64,000 nt of DNA from Flavobacteriaceae bacterium (GTDB lineage: Bacteria; Bacteroidota; Bacteroidia; Flavobacteriales; Flavobacteriaceae): assembly GCA_027082925.1 (NCBI GenBank), contig JALWTD010000017.1, forward strand, positions 310,001-374,000. Direction: 5' to 3'. Position numbers and translations under genes: made by a program. This document shows, piece by piece, positions 38,427 to 47,774 of the stretch. Under the pieces are notes generated by a model. That model did not search any database. It was given only the letters and a program-made list of their open reading frames with translations, and was not told the origin of the DNA. Each line of letters starts with the position of its first letter. Positions within the stretch are counted from its first letter, which is position 1.

Positions 38427-39743
38427 TTAGAAATCTGAGTTAACATCCCAAGATTCCAAATACTCTTTAACGGCCTTTATAAACATTCCGCCTAAAGCAC
38501 CATTTACTACTCTATGATCGTAAGAATGCGAAATAAACATTTTATGTCTAATACCTATAAAATCTCCTTCTGAAGTTTCAATAACTGCCGGAACTTTACG
38601 AACCGCACCTAAAGCTAAAATAGCCACTTGTGGTTGATTAATAATAGGTGTTCCAAACACGCTACCAAAACTACCTACATTGGTTACGGTATAAGTACCT
38701 CCTTGAATTTCATCAGGTTTTAAACTATTGTTTCTAGCTCTATACGCCAAATCGTTAACAGCTTTAGTCATCCCTATTAAATTTAATTGGTCTGCATTTT
38801 TAATTACAGGAACAATTAAATTTCCGTCAGGTAATGCCGCTGCCATTCCCAAATTAATATTTCCTCTTTTAATAATTTTATCACCATCTACAGCAATGTT
38901 AATCATAGGGAAATCTTTAATAGCCTTTGCTACTGCTTGCATAAAAATTGGCGTAAATGTGATTTTTTCTCCTTCGCGTTTAAAAAATTCATCTTTAATT
39001 CGGTTTCTCCATTTAACAATGTTTGTAACATCAACTTCAATAAAGGATTGTACATGTGCTGAAGTTTGAACCGATTTTATCATATGCTCTGAAATGAGTT
39101 TCCCCATACGAGTCATTTCAATAACTTCATCAGCACCATTTACAGATACCGGCGTTACAGGTTTTGAAGGTGGAGTAACTTTTACAACTGTCTCCTTTTT
39201 AAAGTTAGGATTTTCTATTGGCTTAGGAGCTCCTTTTCGAGTCTCTAAATAAGCTAAAATATCTTCTTTTGTAACTCTGTTATCTTTTCCTGTACCTTTA
39301 ATTGTTTCTAGTTCTTCCATAGTAACACCTTCTGTGGTTGCTATATTTCGAACTAAAGGAGAGTAAAATTTACCTGTTGAAGAAACTTTAGCTATTGATA
39401 CATCTTCTACAATATCTTTAATATCGTTTTCAATTTCTTTAGCTTCAGGAATTATTTCTTCTGTAGTTGTAACTGAACTAGTTTTTTCTGAATTAGTATC
39501 TTCTAACGTTTCAATAACCGCTATTGTTTCTCCTACTTTCACAACAGCATCTACATCAAAAAGAATCTCAACCAAAGTACCTTCTACTTCACTTGGTACT
39601 TCAGAGTCAACCTTATCTGTAGCTATCTCAACAATTGCCTCGTCCATTTCAATGCTATCTCCAACGTTTTTTAACCAAGCTGTTATTGTTGCTTCAGCAA
39701 CACTTTCACCCATTTTAGGAAGTTTTACCTCAAATCTTGCCAT
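38427..39743 (-). CDS. 2-Oxo acid dehydrogenase complex E2 (dihydrolipoyl acyltransferase)
   Basis: This lipoylated acyltransferase core of a 2-oxo acid dehydrogenase complex has 438 residues. A single N-terminal lipoyl domain has Lys44 in ATDKVDSEVPSEV. A peripheral-subunit-binding domain follows (about 125-165, YSPLVRNIATTEGV, then GTGKDNRVTKEDILAYL), and then the catalytic domain (about 210-435). The single lipoyl domain and DKVDSE motif favour the branched-chain type. The active-site motif normally HxxxDG reads HRVVNG here. E1 and E3 genes are not in the window. Confidence 0.9.
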   Translation of the reverse strand: MARFEVKLPKMGESVAEATITAWLKNVGDSIEMDEAIVEIATDKVDSEVPSEVEGTLVEILFDVDAVVKVGETIAVIETLEDTNSEKTSSVTTTEEIIPEAKEIENDIKDIVEDVSIAKVSSTGKFYSPLVRNIATTEGVTMEELETIKGTGKDNRVTKEDILAYLETRKGAPKPIENPNFKKETVVKVTPPSKPVTPVSVNGADEVIEMTRMGKLISEHMIKSVQTSAHVQSFIEVDVTNIVKWRNRIKDEFFKREGEKITFTPIFMQAVAKAIKDFPMINIAVDGDKIIKRGNINLGMAAALPDGNLIVPVIKNADQLNLIGMTKAVNDLAYRARNNSLKPDEIQGGTYTVTNVGSFGSVFGTPIINQPQVAILALGAVRKVPAVIETSEGDFIGIRHKMFISHSYDHRVVNGALGGMFIKAVKEYLESWDVNSDF

Positions 39744-40060
39744 ACATTACATAATTTAAACGTGTGCGAATTTACAAAAAATATGTGCTATTTTTTAAAA
39801 GTTAGTCTCATTATTTAAAAAATAATTTCTTTTTTTATTGACACTTTAACAATTATCCTTCCAATTTACACTCTAAAATTATATTTTAAGTATCATTTTT
39901 AGTGATTTAATGATTTTTATCTAATTTATACACCCTTATTCTACACTTTTCAATTTTTGATAAATATTGTTATGTAACAATTTTTACAGTTTTATGTAAC
40001 ATTAATTGCATTAATTTTCAACTATTTTTATATTGAATGATTATAAACAAGAGTTATTTC

Positions 40061-40108
40061 ACTGATTATCAGTTATTTATATTTTTTTAAATACTGATTT
40101 AAATCAGT
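40061..40108 (+). promoter_or_regulatory. Pair of ACTGAT...ATCAGT inverted repeats (Fnr/Crp-like operator)
   Basis: The distal site (40061-40073) is ACTGAT-T-ATCAGT. The proximal site (40093-40108) is ACTGATTTAAATCAGT, a perfect 16-bp palindrome containing TGAT-N4-ATCA, the core of Fnr/Crp-family boxes. The centres are 33.5 bp apart. The proximal centre (40100.5) is 29.5 bp upstream of the -7 element, which puts it near -41.5 from the predicted transcription start, the standard class II activator position. Confidence 0.65.
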
Positions 40109-40129
40109 GTTTTAGACCTTCCTTCCTTT

Positions 40130-40137
40130 TAAATTTA
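40130..40137 (+). promoter_or_regulatory. -7 element of the Fe-S/NrfD/cytochrome operon
   Basis: TAAATTTA differs from TAnnTTTG only in the last base. No -33 TTTG is present, as expected for an activator-dependent promoter. Confidence 0.5.
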
Positions 40138-40183
40138 TAGTAAAGAATTTAAACACGCTATTTAGTCATCTAAAAGAAAAACT

Positions 40184-40450
40184 ATGAGCCACACTTCTAA
40201 AAAAGAAACAAAAATTAGCCGAAGAGGTATTCTTCCCTTATTAGGAAGCCTGGCACTGCTTCCCTATTTAGGTTTTAGTAAAGATACTGATACTAAAGAA
40301 ACTACTTCAACCGATGAAGAATTTAAAACACTTTTAAAGTCTGATGGTACAACTGTAAAGGTAAAAGTTACAGCTTTAAAAAAATCGAAAGTTCTAAAAA
40401 AGAATGTTTCTAACAAATCACTACTTAGTTGGCTAGGTAGAAAACTATAA
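40184..40450 (+). CDS. Small Tat-signal protein at the head of the Fe-S/NrfD operon
   Basis: An 88-residue protein with a twin-arginine signal, SRRGILPLLGSLALLPYLG (about 12-30), and a mature part of only about 55 residues. The mature segment LLKSDGTTVKVKV resembles LMTTDGHLVEVD in the next gene's Fe-S protein, which also has a Tat signal. It has no Cys and so binds no Fe-S cluster by itself. The gap to the Fe-S gene is 12 bp. It could be a small subunit or a Tat-coexported assembly partner. I know no named family for it. Confidence 0.75.
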   Translation: MSHTSKKETKISRRGILPLLGSLALLPYLGFSKDTDTKETTSTDEEFKTLLKSDGTTVKVKVTALKKSKVLKKNVSNKSLLSWLGRKL

Positions 40451-40462
40451 CCAAAACGAATC

Positions 40463-41419
40463 ATGAAAAACGACAGTAATTCAAGACGTAAATTTTTAAA
40501 CAACGGTCTAAAAGCCGGAATAGCTACTGTTATTGGTGGTATTGGGCTTTCTAAAATGGCCACAAAATTAAATGCCAAAACCGATGGTAAAAAAGTAGAG
40601 TTAATGACTACCGATGGCCATTTGGTAGAGGTTGATGCTAGTGAAATTATAGAAGAAAAAACAACTAATTCTAAAAGTTACACCGTAAGAGAAGGCTTTA
40701 AAAATAAAAAGTTTGTAATGGTGGTAGATTTAGCCAAATGTAAAAATGCATTAAAATGTGTTAGTGCCTGCAATAAACATCACTATATAACAGGTAAAAA
40801 TGCTTGGCTAAAAGTATATAAAATGCAAGAATCTAAAGATACTGCTCCTTACTGGATGCCTACAGCTTGTCAACATTGTGACCAACCTGCTTGTGTTACT
40901 GTTTGTCCGGTTGATGCCACTTTTAAAAGAAGAGACGGAATTGTACTTATTGACAATAATAGATGTATTGGTTGTAGATTTTGTATGGCAGCTTGCCCGT
41001 ACTCTACCAGAGTATTTAATTGGAGTGAACCTGACCAAGGAGATATCACATTAAACTTAAGCATGGAACAAGAAACACAACCTTCACCAGAACACGGAGG
41101 ACTTCCAAGTATAAAAGGAACTGTAGATAAGTGTGATTTTTGCCCTCATGAAATTAAAAAAGGAAAACTACCTCATTGTGTAGCTGCCTGCCCTAACGGT
41201 GTATTTTATTTTGGAGACAAGTATGAAGATACTGTTACAAACGGAGACGAAACACTACGATTTAGTAAATTATTAAAAGATAAATCTGGGTACAGATTAA
41301 TGGAAGGCTTAGGTACAGAACCAAGCGTGTATTATTTACCTCCTGTTGATAGACTCGTTGATTTCGAAAAAGGGTTGAAACAATACGACGAATACCAATC
41401 TGTAAAAAAATCTGAATAA
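40463..41419 (+). CDS. Periplasmic four-cluster Fe-S protein (NrfC/PsrB/QrcC-like)
   Basis: A 318-residue electron-transfer subunit with Tat signal SRRKFLNNGLK, so it should fold in the cytoplasm and act in the periplasm. Four ferredoxin-type Cys groups are visible: C93/C99/C103, C136/C139/C144/C148, C168/C171/C174/C178 and C224/C227/C239/C243. Only 15 Cys are present. The first group reads CxxAxxCxxxC, with Ala96 replacing the usual second Cys, so one site may hold a [3Fe-4S] cluster. It lies 2 bp upstream of the NrfD gene, its likely membrane partner. Confidence 0.9.
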   Translation: MKNDSNSRRKFLNNGLKAGIATVIGGIGLSKMATKLNAKTDGKKVELMTTDGHLVEVDASEIIEEKTTNSKSYTVREGFKNKKFVMVVDLAKCKNALKCVSACNKHHYITGKNAWLKVYKMQESKDTAPYWMPTACQHCDQPACVTVCPVDATFKRRDGIVLIDNNRCIGCRFCMAACPYSTRVFNWSEPDQGDITLNLSMEQETQPSPEHGGLPSIKGTVDKCDFCPHEIKKGKLPHCVAACPNGVFYFGDKYEDTVTNGDETLRFSKLLKDKSGYRLMEGLGTEPSVYYLPPVDRLVDFEKGLKQYDEYQSVKKSE

Positions 41420-41421
41420 TT

Positions 41422-42738
41422 ATGGAAAATTACGATAATCTTCTCAACGATCTAGCACCCAAAAAATTTGGTAAAGTAGGTGTTATTTGGACTTGCTCTT
41501 TAATTGCAATTATTATTGTAGGTATAATCGCTTATATAGATCAACTTATAAAAGGACAAATTGTGACCAATATGCGCGATTACGCTCTTTGGGGTATATA
41601 CATTTCAAACTTTGTGTTTTTTGTTGCCACCAGCTTTGTGGGATCTGTAACCGTAGCCATACTTAGGTTAACAAAAAACAAATGGAGAACACCTCTTGTA
41701 AGAATTGCTGAAATAATTTCATTGGCCGCTATTGCTATGGCAGGAGTTACCATTATGATTGATATGGCTAGACCAGACCGATTGTTAAACCTGTTTATAC
41801 ATGCCAGATTACAATCGCCTATTACATGGGATGTTATAATAATACCAACGTATATTGTTATTAGCTTTTTGCTACTTTATTTTCCATTAATTCCTGATTT
41901 TGCCATCCTAAAAAAACATTTTAAAGATAAAAATCCGGTGTTAAGTAAATGGTACGGAAAACTCTCTTTAAACTGGAAGGGTACTGCAGTACAAAAAGCA
42001 TTGCAAGAAAAATCAATTAGAATTATAGCTTTAATGATTATTCCTGTAGGTTTAATACTACAAACTATTGATGCGTGGCTGTTTTCTACCACTTACCGAA
42101 TTGGGTGGGATAGCACAAATATGGGTCCTTATTTTATTGCAGGTGCTTTTGTTGCCGGTATAGGTGCTTTAGTAACCGTTGTATATATTGTTAGAAGAGC
42201 TTACCATTTAGAAGCATACATCACAGATTTTCATTTTGACAAACTCGGAAAACTTCTTGTATTGGCTTGTTTAACTTATTTGTACTTCAATATCAATGAA
42301 TATTTACTTCCGGCATATACCGTAACAAAAGATGAATCGGTACATTTGAACACTTTGTTTAGCGGAAGCTATTCACCTATTTTTTGGGCTGTTACAATTA
42401 TAGGGCTCATTTTTCCAATACTATTTCTACTTTTCAAAAAAGGAAGAAAGCCGCTACCTATGTTTATTATAGGCTTGGTTGTTGTTTTAGCATCTTGGTG
42501 GAAACGCTATTTAATTGTAACACCAACGCTTTTACATCCATTTTTGCCAATTCAAGGTGTTCCAAAATCTTGGCATCATTATTTTCCAAGCATACATGAG
42601 TGGCTTATTACTTTAGCCACACTAGCAATGGCACTATTAATTATTACACTGTTAGTTCGCTTTTTACCAATAATTCCTATACAAAGAACAGCTGACGAAC
42701 AAGCATTATTAAACAACGAAAAAGATACAAAGTCATGA
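41422..42738 (+). CDS. NrfD/PsrC-type quinol-interacting membrane protein
   Basis: A 438-residue integral membrane protein with about ten hydrophobic helices. It matches the NrfD/PolS family, whose members exchange electrons and protons between menaquinol and a periplasmic Fe-S partner. No haem-ligating pattern is expected in this family. It follows the Fe-S gene with a 2-bp gap and overlaps the next gene by ATGA. The complex probably oxidises menaquinol and hands electrons to the Fe-S protein and then to the cytochrome c encoded downstream. Confidence 0.9.
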   Translation: MENYDNLLNDLAPKKFGKVGVIWTCSLIAIIIVGIIAYIDQLIKGQIVTNMRDYALWGIYISNFVFFVATSFVGSVTVAILRLTKNKWRTPLVRIAEIISLAAIAMAGVTIMIDMARPDRLLNLFIHARLQSPITWDVIIIPTYIVISFLLLYFPLIPDFAILKKHFKDKNPVLSKWYGKLSLNWKGTAVQKALQEKSIRIIALMIIPVGLILQTIDAWLFSTTYRIGWDSTNMGPYFIAGAFVAGIGALVTVVYIVRRAYHLEAYITDFHFDKLGKLLVLACLTYLYFNINEYLLPAYTVTKDESVHLNTLFSGSYSPIFWAVTIIGLIFPILFLLFKKGRKPLPMFIIGLVVVLASWWKRYLIVTPTLLHPFLPIQGVPKSWHHYFPSIHEWLITLATLAMALLIITLLVRFLPIIPIQRTADEQALLNNEKDTKS

Positions 42739-43601
42739 AAAAAAAGTATAACATCCAACTTGTTTTATTGATATTAATTGGGCTTTTCTCTTTTAACAAC
42801 GGACTCTTATACGCTCAAAAGAAAGTTAAGAAAAATAAGGTCCGAATAAAAGCTCAATACATAAATGAAATAAATGGAGATAGATACATTGTTGTAAAAG
42901 CTTCATCAAAAATAAAACGAAAAATACAAAAAATAAACGGTGCCGATTTAACTGTTTACACTATTTTAAATGATGAAAAACATAAATTAGGTCAGGTTAC
43001 AACCAACGTTGAAGGTGAAGGTATTTTTACGTTGAGCAATAAACCTAACTTTAAACCAGATTCAACCGAGACATATACCATACTAGTTGAATTTAAAGGA
43101 AATGAACAATTTAAAAAGGCAAAGAAAAAAATAAAATTTAAAAATGCCTTTATTACAAGTAAGGTTTTTGAGAAAGACAGCATTAACTATATTACTGCAA
43201 TTTTAACCGACCCAAATATAGGTCCGCTTAACGAACAACTTCTTGAAGTTCGAATAAAAAGACTTATAAATCCGCTACCTGTTGGCGAAGGCACTTACAC
43301 AACCGATGAGAGTGGTAGCATTACAGTACCAATAGAAGCTGATGTTCCTGGTGTTGACGGAATTTTAACACTCGAAGTTGTATTAGCTGATAGTGATGAG
43401 TACGGAACTGTAATTTCTCAAGTGAATGCTCCGGTTGGTATTCCAATTGTACACGAAAGTACTTTTGACGAAAGAACCTTATGGTCTCCAAGAAACAAAA
43501 CTCCTCTATTCTTATTAATATTTCCTAACTTATTAATATTTGGAATATGGGGGCTAATTATATATCTAATCTCAAATTTATTTAAAATAACTAAATCGTA
43601 A
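42735..43601 (+). CDS. Periplasmic beta-rich protein with C-terminal membrane anchor
   Basis: A 288-residue protein of unknown function. A signal peptide (about 1-28, ending LLYAQ) is followed by two predicted beta-sandwich domains (about 40-125 and 130-240), and then a C-terminal transmembrane helix, LFLLIFPNLLIFGIWGLIIY. The start overlaps the NrfD stop by 4 bp (ATGA), so it is translationally coupled and most likely an extra subunit or scaffold of the respiratory complex. No cofactor motif is visible. Confidence 0.8.
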   Translation: MKKKYNIQLVLLILIGLFSFNNGLLYAQKKVKKNKVRIKAQYINEINGDRYIVVKASSKIKRKIQKINGADLTVYTILNDEKHKLGQVTTNVEGEGIFTLSNKPNFKPDSTETYTILVEFKGNEQFKKAKKKIKFKNAFITSKVFEKDSINYITAILTDPNIGPLNEQLLEVRIKRLINPLPVGEGTYTTDESGSITVPIEADVPGVDGILTLEVVLADSDEYGTVISQVNAPVGIPIVHESTFDERTLWSPRNKTPLFLLIFPNLLIFGIWGLIIYLISNLFKITKS

Positions 43602-43612
43602 ATTTAAACAAT

Positions 43613-44011
43613 ATGAAAACAATCAAAATTTTAACTCTTATTAGCATTGTATGTTTTGCTTTTTATTCTTTTACTACGCTCGTTCAAGAAGAATGGAAAG
43701 TGCCAGAAAAATATCAAAAAATGAAAAATCCTACAGACCCTAAAGCTGATTTAGCGTATGGTAAATCTCTATACAATAAACATTGTAAATCATGCCACGG
43801 GAAAGAAGGATATGGAGACGGCCCTAAAGCCGATGAACAAGAAGGTGATTTAGGTGATTTTTCTTCAGAAGAATTCCAAGCTCAATCTGATGGAGCTTTA
43901 TTTTACAAAACTTCTTTTGGTAGAAATGATATGCCTGAATACAGAAAGAAAATTCCAGATGACGAAGAAAGATGGCTCATTGTAAATTACTTGAGAACAT
44001 TGGCAGAATAA
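43613..44011 (+). CDS. Class I c-type cytochrome, monohaem
   Basis: A 132-residue periplasmic electron carrier. An N-terminal hydrophobic segment (about 4-25) acts as signal or anchor. The single haem site is CKSCH near residue 60, and the distal Met is probably in RNDMPEYRKKI. It is the last gene of the Tat/Fe-S/NrfD operon, 11 bp after the anchored beta-rich protein. It likely accepts electrons from the complex and passes them to a terminal reductase or oxidase not encoded here. Confidence 0.93.
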   Translation: MKTIKILTLISIVCFAFYSFTTLVQEEWKVPEKYQKMKNPTDPKADLAYGKSLYNKHCKSCHGKEGYGDGPKADEQEGDLGDFSSEEFQAQSDGALFYKTSFGRNDMPEYRKKIPDDEERWLIVNYLRTLAE

Positions 44012-44026
44012 CATTTTAGATATATG

Positions 44027-44063
44027 ATTAAAAAAACCGAACATTGTGTTCGGTTTTTTTAAT
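44027..44063. terminator. Bidirectional terminator between the cytochrome c gene and hemN
   Basis: A perfect 17-bp stem (left arm ATTAAAAAAACCGAACA) closes a 3-base loop, with A- and T-runs on either side. It ends both convergent operons and abuts the hemN stop codon. Confidence 0.92.
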
Positions 44064-45425
44064 TTAAATGGTCATAGAAAAAACGCGTGTGTCGGGTTTA
44101 TTTTTAACCAAACGAAGATCAAACGCCATACAAATATTTCGTACAAACATTCTGCCTTTTTCTTTTACTTTTATTTGATTGCCTACAACTTCAACTAAAT
44201 TATCGGCTATCATTTCATCCAATCTATTTATAATTTCTGCTCTTGTATGCATATCTAAACCTACCTCCCATGAAGTTTCCAAATTACACATCAAATTTAA
44301 AATGTGTTTTCTAATAATTAAATCTGTATTTGTTAGCAAATGTCCTCTAAAAACAGGTAAATTTCCTTGATTTACTCTTTCCGTATATGCTTCAATTGTT
44401 TTTTCATTCTGAGCAAAAGCATACCAAGAATCACTAATAGAAGACATTCCTAACCCAATCATTAATTGCGTTTTTCCCGCTGTATATCCCATAAAATTAC
44501 GATGTAGTTTTTTAGATTCCATCGCCTTATACAAGGCATCTGTTGGTAACGCAAAATGATCCATACCTATTTCAACATAACCATTATCAAAAAACAACTG
44601 TTTTCCTAATTCGTATAAATATCTTTTCTCTTTATCTTTTGGTAAGTCATTTTCATCAAACCCTCGTTGCCCAACACCTTTAATCCAAGGTACGTGAGCG
44701 TAGCTGTAATAGGCAATTCTATCTGGTTTTAATACTACGGTTTTTTTAATGGTATCTCTAATACTTTCTTCGGTTTGAAAAGGCAATCCAAAAATTAAAT
44801 CATGGCTAATAGATTGATAACCTATTTCTTTTGATTGGTTATGTACTTTTTGTACTTGCTCAAAAGATTGTATTCTATGAATTGCTTTTTGTACTACAGA
44901 ATCGTAATCTTGAATTCCAAAACTATTTCTATTTGCTCCCAGGTCAAAAAGTACTTGTAATTGTTCTTTGGAAGTATGGTTTGGATGTCCTTCATAACTA
45001 AAATCAAACTCTTTAAACTTATCTGCTCTTTTAAAAATACCTTCAATAAGCTTGGTCAAGTTTTCAGAAGAAAAAAATGTAGGTGTTCCTCCTCCAAGAT
45101 GAATTTCTCTAATTTTAGGACGTTCATTCAATAAATCACAATACAAATCCCACTCTTTTAAAACAGTTTCTATATAAGGCTGCTCAACTTCATGACGTTT
45201 GGTTATTTTTTTATGACAGGCACAAAACGTACACAAACTTTCGCAAAAAGGTAAGTGAATGTATAAACTTATTCCTTCTTGAGTATTACTTTCTTGAAAA
45301 GATTTAACAACCGTTTTTTTCCAATCGGCAAGTGCAATTCCTTCTTTATCCCAAAAAGGCACTGTTGGGTAACTTGTATATCTTGGTCCGGGGATATTGT
45401 ATTTCTGAATTAATTTTGAATCCAT
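44064..45425 (-). CDS. hemN: Oxygen-independent coproporphyrinogen III oxidase (radical SAM)
   Basis: HemN decarboxylates coproporphyrinogen III to protoporphyrinogen IX without oxygen. It has 453 residues; the radical SAM motif is CESLCTFCAC (C61, C65, C68, with C70 completing the HemN-type CxxxCxxCxC). GGGTPTF follows, and the C-terminal HemN domain is present. It is the last gene of the six-gene leftward heme operon; its ATG overlaps the hemE stop (TAATG). No oxygen-dependent HemF is in the window. Confidence 0.96.
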   Translation of the reverse strand: MDSKLIQKYNIPGPRYTSYPTVPFWDKEGIALADWKKTVVKSFQESNTQEGISLYIHLPFCESLCTFCACHKKITKRHEVEQPYIETVLKEWDLYCDLLNERPKIREIHLGGGTPTFFSSENLTKLIEGIFKRADKFKEFDFSYEGHPNHTSKEQLQVLFDLGANRNSFGIQDYDSVVQKAIHRIQSFEQVQKVHNQSKEIGYQSISHDLIFGLPFQTEESIRDTIKKTVVLKPDRIAYYSYAHVPWIKGVGQRGFDENDLPKDKEKRYLYELGKQLFFDNGYVEIGMDHFALPTDALYKAMESKKLHRNFMGYTAGKTQLMIGLGMSSISDSWYAFAQNEKTIEAYTERVNQGNLPVFRGHLLTNTDLIIRKHILNLMCNLETSWEVGLDMHTRAEIINRLDEMIADNLVEVVGNQIKVKEKGRMFVRNICMAFDLRLVKNKPDTRVFSMTI

Positions 45426-46453
45426 TAGTTATATTCTTTTACAGCATCAATAAATGCTTTTGCATTTTCGATAGGTACGTTTGGTAAAATACCATGACCT
45501 AAATTTACAATGTATTTATCTTTACCAAATTGATTAATCATTTGAGTAACCATTTTTTTAATTTCAGAAGGAGGTGATAACAAACGTGTTGGGTCAAAAT
45601 TACCTTGAAGTGTTATTTTGTTTCCGGTTAATTTTCTTGCCATTTCAGGTGTAATTGTCCAATCTACTCCCAGTGCAGAAGCATTTGAGTTTGCCATTTC
45701 TTCAAGGGCAAACCAACAGCCTTTACCAAAAGCTATTACCGGAGCTTCCTCTTTTAGAGCTTCTATAATTTGGTTAATGTATTTCCAAGAAAATTCTTGA
45801 TAATCTACAGGAGACAACATTCCTCCCCAAGAATCAAATATTTGTACAGCATCAACTCCCGCTTTAACTTTCTCTTTCAAATACGCAATGGTAGTATCGG
45901 TTATTTTTTGCAGTAACGTGTGAGCTACAACAGGCTGAGTAAAACAAAACTCTTTTGCTTTATCAAAAGTTTTTGAGCCTTGACCTTGCACACAGTAACA
46001 AAGAATTGTCCAAGGAGAACCTGCAAATCCTATTAAAGGAATCTCATCATTTAACATTTGTTTGGTGACCTTAATGGCATCCATCACATACCCGAGCGTT
46101 TCTAAAATATCTGGAACCAGTACGGTATCTACATCCTTTTGAGAGCGAATTGGGTTTGGTAACCAAGGTCCAACACCCGGTTTCATTTCTACCTCTATAT
46201 TCATAGCCTGAGGAACAACTAAAATATCAGAAAATAAAATAGCTGCATCCATACCAAATCTACGAATTGGTTGCACTGTTATTTCTGAAGCTAATTCTGG
46301 CGTTCTGCAACGTGTAAAAAAATCGTACTTTTCACGAATTGCAATAAATTCAGGTAAATATCTACCTGCTTGACGCATCATCCAAACAGGAGGTCGTTCA
46401 ACAGTATCTCCTTTTAATGCTCTTAAAAATAAATCGTTTTTAATTTTTGACAT
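45425..46453 (-). CDS. hemE: Uroporphyrinogen decarboxylase
   Basis: HemE removes four carboxyl groups from uroporphyrinogen III to give coproporphyrinogen III. The 342-residue protein contains the N-terminal signature [16 protein letters not shown], the catalytic Asp in [16 protein letters not shown], and [12 protein letters not shown]. The C-terminal [12 protein letters not shown] is standard. It is 2 bp downstream of hemL and overlaps hemN by one base. Confidence 0.97.
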   Translation of the reverse strand: MSKIKNDLFLRALKGDTVERPPVWMMRQAGRYLPEFIAIREKYDFFTRCRTPELASEITVQPIRRFGMDAAILFSDILVVPQAMNIEVEMKPGVGPWLPNPIRSQKDVDTVLVPDILETLGYVMDAIKVTKQMLNDEIPLIGFAGSPWTILCYCVQGQGSKTFDKAKEFCFTQPVVAHTLLQKITDTTIAYLKEKVKAGVDAVQIFDSWGGMLSPVDYQEFSWKYINQIIEALKEEAPVIAFGKGCWFALEEMANSNASALGVDWTITPEMARKLTGNKITLQGNFDPTRLLSPPSEIKKMVTQMINQFGKDKYIVNLGHGILPNVPIENAKAFIDAVKEYN

Positions 46454-46455
46454 CT

Positions 46456-47754
46456 TTAATTTTTAAATTTATCTGCGACTGCTTTCATAGCTATTTTTAT
46501 AGCTTCTTTAACTTTTAGCAAATCTCTTTTACTTAGTTCTGTAGATAAAAACCACGCCTCAAATTGAGACGGTGGTAAAAACACTCCGTGCTCGGTCATT
46601 TTCCAGAAAAATGTTTTAAACTTATTGGTATCACTGGTTTGTGCAGATTCAAAATTGGTTACTTTTTCTTTTGTAAAAAAAGGATTAATCATAGAACCAA
46701 ATCTGTTTACTTGTAAGTCTACGCCATTTTCACGAGCTGCTTCTAGCAAAATTTGCTCAAGACGTTCAGCTGTTTTTTCAAAATCGTTGTACGGATTTTT
46801 CTTTTTTAATTCTTTAAGTGTTGCTATACCACAAGCCATTGCTATAGGGTTTCCAGATAATGTTCCTGCTTGGTACATATCGCCTAAAGGAGCTACCATT
46901 TCCATAATTTCGTTTCTCGCTCCGTATGCGCCTACCGGAAAACCACCACCAACAACTTTACCTAAACAGGTAATATCGGCTTCAATATTTAACAATTCTT
47001 GAGCACCTCCAAATTTTGATCTAAATCCGGTCATTACCTCATCTACAATTAACAAGATTCCTTTTGCTTTTGTTAAAGCTCGTAATTCTTGAATAAACAT
47101 TGAATCTGGTACTACAACTCCCATATTTCCGGCTATTGGTTCAATAATAACCGCAGCAATATCTGTATGTTTTTTTAAGTGATTTTTTACACTATCAATG
47201 TTATTGTATTCTGCAATTAAGGTGTTTCTAACGGCTTCGTCAGGAACTCCTTTGCTTCCGGGTAAACTTAGTGTTGCTAGTCCTGATCCTGCTGCAACAA
47301 GTAATGCATCGGAATGCCCGTGGTAACAACCTGAGAATTTAATAATTTTGTTTTTTCCAGTAAATGCTCTTGCCAAACGAATTGCACTTAGCACTGCTTC
47401 TGTTCCTGAGTTTACAAAACGTACTTTGTCCATACCCGGAAAGGCTTCGCAAACTATTTTTGCTAAAATAATTTCACCTTTTGTAGAAGCACCAAATGTA
47501 TATCCGTTTTTTAGGTATTTTTTAATTGTTTTTTCTACAACACTATTTCTATGCCCTAAAATCATTGGACCGTAAGACAACACAAAATCTATATATTCAT
47601 TTCCATCAACATCGTAAATTTTGCTTCCTTTTGCCTTTTCTATAAAAATAGGTACACCTCCTACCGATTTAAAAGCTCTAACCGGTGAATTTACTGCACC
47701 AACCAAATGTTTTTTTCCTTTGGTGTATAATTCTATTGATTTTTCTAACTTCAT
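46456..47754 (-). CDS. hemL: Glutamate-1-semialdehyde 2,1-aminomutase
   Basis: HemL is a PLP enzyme that makes 5-aminolevulinate in the C5 pathway. The 432 residues carry [35 protein letters not shown], the [11 protein letters not shown] motif with the PLP-contacting Asp, and the Lys in [16 protein letters not shown]. It lies 20 bp after hemB and 2 bp before hemE on the leftward strand. Confidence 0.97.
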   Translation of the reverse strand: MKLEKSIELYTKGKKHLVGAVNSPVRAFKSVGGVPIFIEKAKGSKIYDVDGNEYIDFVLSYGPMILGHRNSVVEKTIKKYLKNGYTFGASTKGEIILAKIVCEAFPGMDKVRFVNSGTEAVLSAIRLARAFTGKNKIIKFSGCYHGHSDALLVAAGSGLATLSLPGSKGVPDEAVRNTLIAEYNNIDSVKNHLKKHTDIAAVIIEPIAGNMGVVVPDSMFIQELRALTKAKGILLIVDEVMTGFRSKFGGAQELLNIEADITCLGKVVGGGFPVGAYGARNEIMEMVAPLGDMYQAGTLSGNPIAMACGIATLKELKKKNPYNDFEKTAERLEQILLEAARENGVDLQVNRFGSMINPFFTKEKVTNFESAQTSDTNKFKTFFWKMTEHGVFLPPSQFEAWFLSTELSKRDLLKVKEAIKIAMKAVADKFKN

Positions 47755-47774
47755 TTTAATACTTTTCTCTAAAA

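Larger units (their letters stand above)
39744..40183. other. 440-bp AT-rich intergenic control region
   Basis: No gene is visible. It separates the leftward E2 gene from the rightward Fe-S/NrfD module. The left part holds the E2 promoter; the right part holds two inverted repeats and a -7 element described separately. The middle is low-complexity T- and A-rich sequence. Confidence 0.7.
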
